This document shows, piece after piece, positions 58,101 to 64,000 of a stretch of 64,000 nucleotides of DNA. The position numbers and the translations under genes are program-made. A model generated the notes under the pieces. The model saw only the letters and a program-made list of their open reading frames with translations, searched no databases and was not told where the DNA came from. Positions within the stretch are counted from its first letter, which is position 1, and every line of letters starts with the position of its first letter. Source of the stretch: Acidobacteriota bacterium (GTDB lineage Bacteria; Acidobacteriota; UBA6911; JACOSC01); assembly GCA_016179055.1 (NCBI GenBank), contig JACOSC010000025.1, positions 1 through 64,000 on the forward strand. The letters run 5' to 3'.

Positions 58101-59687
58101 GTTGGTCACTTGAGCGAAGAGCTGCTTGAAATAGGTAAATAGCGATCGCGTTTTCTGAGCGAGCACAGAAAGCGGCGTGTCATCGCCCATGGAGCCGATG
58201 GCCTCTTTGGCCTCGAGGCCCATGGGCTTCATCATACGTTCCAGGTCTTCTGCGGTGTATCCGAAAGTTTTTTGCTGCCTGAGCAACTGCTCCGGCAGAA
58301 ACGACTCGGCTTCGATGTCGTATAGACTCACTTCCACCGGCACCATCCTGCGACGTACCCAATCGCCGTAAGGATTTTCCCCAGCTAGTTGCGCTTTAAT
58401 AGCGGAATTATCCAGAATGATACCCTTCTCCATATTCACGGCAATCATTTGACCGGGACCTAGCCGCCCCTTGCTTACCACGCGTGCTGGATCGATGGGG
58501 AAGACGCCGACCTCCGAAGCCAGACTCAGCAGGCCATCGTCGGTAACTTGATACCGAGCCGGCCGCAGGCCATTGCGATCAAGCGCCGCGCCCACTACGG
58601 CGCCGTCACTGAAAATCACCGCCGCCGGTCCATCCCATGGCTCCATAAGGGGAGCATGATAATCGTAAAAGGCTTTGAGATCGGCGCTCAGGCCGGGAAC
58701 CGTTTCATAGGCCTCCGGAAACATCATGGCCGCACTGCGCAGTATTGTGCGGTTGGAATGGGTCAGGAATTCTAAAACGTTGTCGACGCCGGCCGAGTCG
58801 CTGCGCCCCGGCTGCACAATAGGACGTAGTTGATCAGACGCCGCCGCATCCCAAAGGGTCGCCGGTAGATGAGCTTCGCGCCCCGCCATCCAATGGCGGT
58901 TGCCTTTGATCGTATTGATTTCGCCATTATGCGCCACCATGCGAAACGGATGAGCAAGCGACCAATTGGGAAACGTATTGGTGCTATAGCGTTGGTGGAA
59001 GAGAACCATGGCCGTCTCGAACAGCGGGTCCTGGAGGTCACGATAGAACTCCGGTAGATGCGCCGGCGTCATGAGGCCTTTATAAACGATAGTCTTATGT
59101 GAGAGTGATGGAATGTAAAACCGCTCTATCGACGACGTTCTCGCTTCAATCGCTTTACGGGTCAGGTATAAGGCTCTTGCGAAGCCGGCGCCGGACATTC
59201 CTTCCGGGCGCGCCAGCAATACTTGCTCGATATACGGTCGCGTGGCGGCCCCTTTGGGGCCGAGGGCAGATAGCTCTACCGGCACCTCGCGATAACCAAG
59301 CAGTGATAGGTGGTGAATCCGCATAGCGTTCTCGATAGCCGTCCGACAAAACTGCTGCGCTTCCATATCGTCCGGTGGAAGAAAGAGCATGCCGACGGCT
59401 AGGCGGGAAGGATCGATGGCTGCAATCCCTCGCGCAGCCAACGCGGCCGCGAGAATTTTATAAGGCAACTGTGTCAGCACGCCGGCGCCGTCTCCGGTCT
59501 GATCGTCGGCATCCACCGCGCCGCGATGAGCCAAACGATCTAAAGCATGTATCCCCATATCCAGAATCGTACGGCTGGAGTGGCCGTTAATACTGGCGAC
59601 GAAACCGACGCCGCAGGCATCATGCTCAAAATCCGGCGAATATAATGGCGGATGAGCACGCTGAAGAGCATCAAACATAATACGCAA
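55182..59687 (-). CDS. gltB: Glutamate synthase large subunit
   Basis: ACGVGFVASINGHSSRTIL (class II amidotransferase), HQRYSTNTFPNWSLAHPFRMVAHNGEINTIKGN, FMN/GXGXG C-terminal domains; 1501 aa. Confidence 0.96.
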   Translation of the reverse strand: MRIMFDALQRAHPPLYSPDFEHDACGVGFVASINGHSSRTILDMGIHALDRLAHRGAVDADDQTGDGAGVLTQLPYKILAAALAARGIAAIDPSRLAVGMLFLPPDDMEAQQFCRTAIENAMRIHHLSLLGYREVPVELSALGPKGAATRPYIEQVLLARPEGMSGAGFARALYLTRKAIEARTSSIERFYIPSLSHKTIVYKGLMTPAHLPEFYRDLQDPLFETAMVLFHQRYSTNTFPNWSLAHPFRMVAHNGEINTIKGNRHWMAGREAHLPATLWDAAASDQLRPIVQPGRSDSAGVDNVLEFLTHSNRTILRSAAMMFPEAYETVPGLSADLKAFYDYHAPLMEPWDGPAAVIFSDGAVVGAALDRNGLRPARYQVTDDGLLSLASEVGVFPIDPARVVSKGRLGPGQMIAVNMEKGIILDNSAIKAQLAGENPYGDWVRRRMVPVEVSLYDIEAESFLPEQLLRQQKTFGYTAEDLERMMKPMGLEAKEAIGSMGDDTPLSVLAQKTRSLFTYFKQLFAQVTNPPIDPLREKLVMSLTTFLGNRGQWLVDCEENATGIKLKTPILTRTEVAWLQSLTGPTFRSKTLPCLFDASEGSEALAVAISALCETAAAAVREGNSILILTDRPVSPDQAPIPMLMAVGAVHHHMIRSGLRGQASLVVETGCAFEEHHCAALLGYGANALYPYLAFATMAAMVSNGDVECLTARTILHNYKLALENGLLKIMSKMGISTLSSYRGAQLFEALGLSAEIIDRCFPGTPSRIGGIGFKDLAQELLLRHASAFESGSTRLEDAGVYRFRADGEYHAFNPQVFKALHQAVRQSDYEGQYRLYRELVEKRPPTALRDLLQFRTGTPIPLAEVEPVEEIVRRFVTSAMSHGALSREAHETLAAGANRVGARSNSGEGGEDPRRFRSASGEDRLNSAVKQVASGRFGVTTEYLMAAQELQIKIAQGSKPGEGGQLPGHKVSAEIAAIRHSVPGVSLISPPPHHDIYSIEDLAQLIYDLRQVNPRARISVKLVAEAGVGTVAAGVAKAHADTILISGYDGGTGASPLGSIKNVGVPWELGLAEAQQILRWNGLRSRVRLQVDGGLKTGRDVVVAALLGAEEFGFGAAAVVALGCVMARQCHMNTCPKGIATQREELRGRFDGKPEHLINFLRYVARETREILATLGFRTMEEIVGRADLLEPKSGDYAPINLSQVLATVDHDAPRRLADAAPRVAENPLNERLVMDSRSTVIEKRPIFLEYLIRNTDRAIGARLAGEIAQLWGNRGLPENTIECYFRGSAGQSFGAFCVPGMTLVLIGEANDYVGKSMTGGVIAIRPPAEATFVSHENVLLGNTVLYGATGGELYAAGRAGERFAVRNSGAMAIVEGVGDHGCEYMTGGTVLVLGETGKNFAAGMTGGTVYVLDETERFQSHCNKQTVEVLRLTDFEEIDRMRGMIERHHKQTQSARAAEVLSQWDNFAPMFWKVQPKSATASPTVKVATTVYAEARPSA

Positions 59688-60199
59688 TCCTTTCTGAAGT
59701 CCTCAGCCCAAATGCTAAGGCGCGGCAAGAGCCCGCGTCGATCACAATTTCGCGCGGAGACACTAAGCCCGCGCCACTAACCAAGAACCTTCTGTTTATA
59801 TATGAATTGGCCGCGCCACCCGATGGCCGGCCACGGCGTGCGGCCTTGCTTACGCCATCGCCCTATTTTGGACCGCCGCCCCGCCTATCCCGATCCGGGG
59901 CCTTATACGGCGTAACTATCTTTTACTATAATTGCATAAGATAAGTAAAATAGAATTATTTCATAGATTCGATAAGCAAAACTCATAGGAGTGCTATGCA
60001 GAATAATCATTATTTGCATCGAGTTTAATTATGGCGCGGGATTATTTCCAGGTATCGGTTGGCAAAGATCTTTACCACTCTGCTACCGCATATTAGCCCG
60101 TTTGTGCTGAGAATCTTGCCAAAATGGAAAAAGAAATTCTTATGTTATCAGAGTTCACCGAGGGATACGGGTTTCATACACTCTTGCTACGGATACCGT

Positions 60200-60305
60200 C
60201 TTTAGCCGCGGCACTCCTCATAGTAGATTCCAGCAGACCTGGCCCCAGCGTCCGATGCACGTCGATGGCGGCTACGATAATTTGTTCTGTGATCTTGTTC
60301 AAATC
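60200..60305 (-). pseudogene. Truncated, frameshifted GxxExxY family gene fragment
   Basis: DLNKITEQIIVAAIDVHRTLGPGLLES, then a 1-nt deletion near 60223 before the expected YEEC, then a stop. Confidence 0.7.
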
Positions 60306-60335
60306 CGTTGCAGCGATTCGCGGCGGGGCGCGAAA

Positions 60336-60560
60336 ACAATCCCAAAGGGATTGCGGAACAAAGCCCAGGGTTAGCCGCGTCCCCGCGGCCAACCCTGGGA
60401 ATGCGATACGCATTGGATCCAACCCCCAAGGGGTTGCGGCACGACCGAGGAACCGACGCAACCCCGTTGGGGTTGCTAATGTCCGCCGATCTTTTCCCAG
60501 GGTAGCTCGTGCCTCGCAACCCTGGGCTTGGAGACGGAATCCCGTTGGGATTCTGAAACG
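60336..60560. repeat. Large nested palindromic repeat
   Basis: aatcccaaagggattgcggaacaaagcccagggttagc pairs with gcaaccctgggcttggagacggaatcccgttgggattc; inner aacccccaaggggttgcgg pairs with gcaaccccgttggggtt. Confidence 0.8.
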
Positions 60561-60637
60561 GTCAAAATATTTTCAGGAAGTGCCATTCAGGCATTTATTC
60601 ATGCAGTCTGTTGGGTTCTGGCTCGTCCGGGTTAGGG
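60556..60637. repeat. Dispersed repeat copy with GGCTCGTCCGGGTTAGG
   Basis: ctgaaacggtcaaaatattttcaggaag...tttattcatgcag...ggctcgtccgggttagg; compare 8407-8470 and 2806-2822. Confidence 0.6.
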
Positions 60638-60853
60638 AGCAAGTTGAAGATCACAGGTGGGGAGACCATACTTTAACCGCTCAAAACCTTGCACCGTTAT
60701 TCAGGTTGTACCCCCCAAATTCATCTTGATTATCCAGAGATAAGCGCTGGTCTGCAATTTGCTAAAGTACCATGTATTGACGTATACCTTGGTATAAATC
60801 GTCAATAGGTAATGCTTGAAATTTAAAGGAAGGTTTATTGTAGGAGAAAGGCA

Positions 60854-61006
60854 ATGATAGCGCTCTTAATTATAGGCTATATGGGAGCATTGTACATGAG
60901 GCTTCTTGAGCGGATACGATTGACTTTTACACATCCCTTTCATAAACTTCTATTGGTGGCGATGGGGTCCGCCAGGGAGTGCCCGCTCCCAAACCGTCCC
61001 AGCTAG
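60854..61006 (+). CDS. Possible 50-aa small membrane-like protein
   Basis: ATG after aggagaaaggca; MIALLIIGYMGALYMRLLERIRLTFTHPFHKLLLVAMGSARECPLPNRPS. Confidence 0.3.
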   Translation: MIALLIIGYMGALYMRLLERIRLTFTHPFHKLLLVAMGSARECPLPNRPS

Positions 61007-61057
61007 GACTGATGGCTCCTAAATAATTAGTCACCTTCAAAGAGAAAGGAGCTATGA

Positions 61058-62230
61058 ATGGACCTCTACGTGGGACTGCTGCTGGCAGTCTTAACCTTTA
61101 TAGCGAGTTTGCTCTCTATTAAGTTGGGACTTTCGGCAGCCATCATAGAAATCACGCTCGGCGTCATCGCGGGGAATTTTCTTGGTGTAACACAACTTGA
61201 CTGGGTAAAATACATTGCCGGCTTCGGCGGAATCCTGCTGACTTTTCTAGCCGGTGCGGAAGTAGACGTGCAAGTTATGCGCGGAAAGGCCAAGGAAAGT
61301 ATTCTTATCGGGACACTCTCATTTGCTATACCGTTTCTTGCTACAATGCTACTCTGTCGTTATCTGCTGCATTGGGACTGGCCACCGGCGCAAATTGCGG
61401 GCCTGGCTCTGAGCACAACATCGTTGGCTGTGGTCTATGCCGTCCTTGTCGAGTCTGGCCTTACGCATACTGAAATCGGCAAGATTATCATGGCTAGTAC
61501 TTTCGTGACGGATTTTGGCACCGCCGCGGGGCTTTCCCTGCTTTTTATTACACCCAACACAAACACCCTCGGGTTCGGAGTTGTCTCTGTTGGAATCATT
61601 GCGCTGGCGCCTCTCGTCATGCCGCATTTTGTTCGCCGCTATGGCGCGCGTGTCATCGAGCCGGAGATTAAGCTCCTCTTTTTACTCCTGCTGGCGCTGA
61701 TGTACTTTGCTCATAAAGGCGCAAGCCATGCCATCTTACCGGCATTTGTGCTAGGTTTGGCGCTCTCGCGGTTATTCCATAGCAATCCGGAGCTCCAGCG
61801 CAAACTGCGTATCGTTGCCTTTGCTTTCATCACGCCAATTTTCTTTTTAAATGGGGGATTAAATATTTCGTTACCACTGCTCTGGGCAAATATCAGTCTC
61901 TTCCTAATTCTTTTATTTGTGAAACTCATTGCTAAGTTTGTCGGCGTCTACCCGATCTCAAAGTTCTTCCTTCCGCGTGAAGCTACCTATACAACGCTGT
62001 TGATGAGTACCGGCCTTACGATGGGTACCATCAGTTCGATGTTCGGCTATCAAGCCGGGATTATTAGTCAGGCGCAGTTTTCTGTATTAGTAGCGGTCGT
62101 GATTGCCAGCGCCATTGTTCCGACGTTTTTGGCCCAACGTTTCTTTCATCCACATCATGCGCTCGAAGCTATAGGTGGCGAGGTTGACCCGGAACTCCTG
62201 GAGAGCAAGAGGTCAAATCCACGCCCATGA
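61058..62230 (+). CDS. Cation:proton antiporter (Kef/NhaP-like, CPA family)
   Basis: About 11 TM helices; FAFITPIFFLNGGLNISLPLLW; TTLLMSTGLTMGTISSMFG. Confidence 0.9.
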   Translation: MDLYVGLLLAVLTFIASLLSIKLGLSAAIIEITLGVIAGNFLGVTQLDWVKYIAGFGGILLTFLAGAEVDVQVMRGKAKESILIGTLSFAIPFLATMLLCRYLLHWDWPPAQIAGLALSTTSLAVVYAVLVESGLTHTEIGKIIMASTFVTDFGTAAGLSLLFITPNTNTLGFGVVSVGIIALAPLVMPHFVRRYGARVIEPEIKLLFLLLLALMYFAHKGASHAILPAFVLGLALSRLFHSNPELQRKLRIVAFAFITPIFFLNGGLNISLPLLWANISLFLILLFVKLIAKFVGVYPISKFFLPREATYTTLLMSTGLTMGTISSMFGYQAGIISQAQFSVLVAVVIASAIVPTFLAQRFFHPHHALEAIGGEVDPELLESKRSNPRP

Positions 62231-62428
62231 TCGCAATGAACATATCACTTGCTCCGGAATTAGGCTGACCCCAACCGAGTGCCACTCCGTCTTGACTTCG
62301 ACGTTTCCTCGTATCGAGAAAAAACCATATCAGGTTATGGGTTATCTACGTCCGTTTCAATTATTATGTCGACTTATCTAGGCAACGTTATATAGTAACG
62401 ACGGCTCTCTTAAGGCTGACCGGTATGG

Positions 62429-63946
62429 CTATGGCCGGGTGGACGGCTTTCCCCGATTCGCCATGAGCGCTTCAATTTCCGTAATGGTGCGGGGACTGCC
62501 GTTGCTCAACAGTTCGTAGGAGGTGTCTGTCACAACGACGTCGTCCTCAATGCGTATACCAATGTCTTTATATTTCTTGAGCGCCGGTTCGATGGCCGTT
62601 AGAAATTTATGTTGCTCGGGATCCTTGCGCAGATTATCCAACGCCGCCTCCCGTATGTAGATTCCCGGCTCAACGGTCAATACCATCCCTGGACGAAACG
62701 GTTCGTCGCGATCGCCTACGTCATGCACGTTCATTCCCAACCAATGCGAGACGCCGTGGGGAAACCATAGGCGGTACTGTTCACTGTCCTTGTCCGTGAT
62801 CAAGCCCACGCGCAGCAGCCCTTCCTTAAGGAGATCGACCGCTCGCTCATGGACATCGGAAATACGCGATCCGACGCGAACCTTGGTGAGCGCGGCGTCG
62901 GCCGCTTGCAGAACAATAGAGTAAATCTCCGCTTGGGCAGAGGTGAATTTTCCATTGACCGGGACCGTGCGCGTGACGTCGGCGCTGTACTGCTTATACT
63001 CGGCCCCAACGTCCATCAAAGCCAGATCGCCATTCTTCATGGCGACGTCGCGTGGAGAATAGTGGAGTACGGTGGCATTGGCGCCCGATCCCACAATCGG
63101 CGGATAGCCATAGCCGCTCGTATTGCTTTTACGGAAGACGTATTCGATGAGCGCGCCGATTTCGAATTCCTTAACGCCGCTGTTTATGGCTTTAATCGCC
63201 TCGTTGAGCGCGTGATTGGTAACGGTTGTGGCCCGGCGAAGCAAGCTGATTTCATAGGGAGACTTTACCAGCCGTAGCCCGGCCAGCCATTTCGAAACAT
63301 CGCGCACCTGAATGCCGAGAAAATTTTCTCGGATACGGTTGGCCAATTTCCACTCTCGATTGGCTTGCCCCCGCAGCCCGGGTCCATTCTCCAGAATCAA
63401 ATACGTCTGCGCTTCTCCCCGATCCAGCGCGGAGAAAAAGGTTTCAAATTCTGTTGAGCGAGCATAGCGGCGAGGTCCAAAATGGCGACGGCTTAGCGTG
63501 GCTTCAAGAAAGCTGTCAAATTGCGCGGTGCTGTGGATGACGCTGATTCCGCTGATTTGGTCCGCTTCCTCACGCGTCAGATTTTTTCCGAACCAGGTTT
63601 CTTTGGAGAGGTCGCGGTCGGGGATAAACAGGATCTCTCGCGCCGAAGAATTGCCCGGGAGGAGGACGAGAGTGACGTCGGGCTGAGTGATTCCCGTCAG
63701 ATAATAGAGATTGCTATCCTGGCGATAAAGGTAATCCACGTCGCGCTCATAGTTTTTTACTTCTCCACTGAAGATGACGCACAGGGCGTTTGGGCCCAGC
63801 TTATCCATCAGCGCGGCTCGGCGACGCACGACTTCCTGCCGAAGGGTTTCTCTGTCGCCTTTGTCTTGCGCCATTACGGCCGCCGCCGGCAGCCCGGCCA
63901 CGGTCAACAGTAAAATCATGAGTGCTCGACCAACCCAATTCATCAC
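62429..63946 (-). CDS. pepP: Xaa-Pro aminopeptidase (M24B) with signal peptide
   Basis: Signal-like MMNWVGRALMILLLTVAGLPAAAVMAQ; ALMDVGAEYKQYSADVTRTVPVNG, FPHGVSHWLGMNVHDVGD, MVLTVEPGIYI. Confidence 0.92.
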   Translation of the reverse strand: MMNWVGRALMILLLTVAGLPAAAVMAQDKGDRETLRQEVVRRRAALMDKLGPNALCVIFSGEVKNYERDVDYLYRQDSNLYYLTGITQPDVTLVLLPGNSSAREILFIPDRDLSKETWFGKNLTREEADQISGISVIHSTAQFDSFLEATLSRRHFGPRRYARSTEFETFFSALDRGEAQTYLILENGPGLRGQANREWKLANRIRENFLGIQVRDVSKWLAGLRLVKSPYEISLLRRATTVTNHALNEAIKAINSGVKEFEIGALIEYVFRKSNTSGYGYPPIVGSGANATVLHYSPRDVAMKNGDLALMDVGAEYKQYSADVTRTVPVNGKFTSAQAEIYSIVLQAADAALTKVRVGSRISDVHERAVDLLKEGLLRVGLITDKDSEQYRLWFPHGVSHWLGMNVHDVGDRDEPFRPGMVLTVEPGIYIREAALDNLRKDPEQHKFLTAIEPALKKYKDIGIRIEDDVVVTDTSYELLSNGSPRTITEIEALMANRGKPSTRP

Positions 63947-64000
63947 GTAGTATCCTCCATAGCCCGTTCGCGGTAGTCGCGTTATGCGATCCTATGATTC

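Noticed and set aside
1-64000. tRNA or rRNA genes
   Set aside because: No T-loop GGTTCGAATCC-type clover-leaf or rRNA signature was recognised by eye; tRNAscan-SE/Infernal would settle it.

Overview
64 kb window from an unidentified bacterium; no rRNA, tRNA or CRISPR array was recognised. Left to right: (i) 0.5-10.2 kb, a TetR-controlled acyl-CoA/aromatic-type catabolic cluster (two ALDH paralogs, two enoyl-CoA hydratases, a BoxB/PaaA-like diiron oxygenase, and NuoE-like and NuoF-like redox proteins), with one IS200-like transposase element and two MITE-like insertions in or beside it; (ii) 10.9-16.2 kb, DUF2157/GDYXXLXY membrane proteins, a HepT/MntA toxin-antitoxin pair, a decayed VapC locus and a malate-dehydrogenase-like putative pseudoenzyme; (iii) 16.5-28.1 kb, a minus-strand surface glycan locus (glycosyltransferases, four SAM methyltransferases, two DegT aminotransferases, one epimerase); (iv) 28.3-31.8 kb, an anti-sigma-like protein, an ABC ATPase, a Nudix-alpha/beta-hydrolase fusion and DUF1232; (v) 32.5-47.0 kb, a defence island: a possible nuclease-like ORF, a type I RM operon with an embedded XRE-ImmA + DUF4411 pair and an HsdR carrying a LexA/S24-like C-terminus, then a 1310-aa nuclease-STAND-like NTPase overlapping an AbiEii-type nucleotidyltransferase; (vi) 47.5-64 kb, a TorF-like porin, a lysine 2,3-aminomutase next to a Pls-like single-module NRPS (candidate poly-beta-lysine synthesis), GltB, a cation/proton antiporter and an Xaa-Pro aminopeptidase. 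Best candidates for undescribed systems: the STAND/AbiEii pair, the HsdR-S24 operon, the KamA-Pls pair, and the BoxB-like oxygenase with NuoEF-like partners. All family assignments are from reading motifs by eye; no database search was run.
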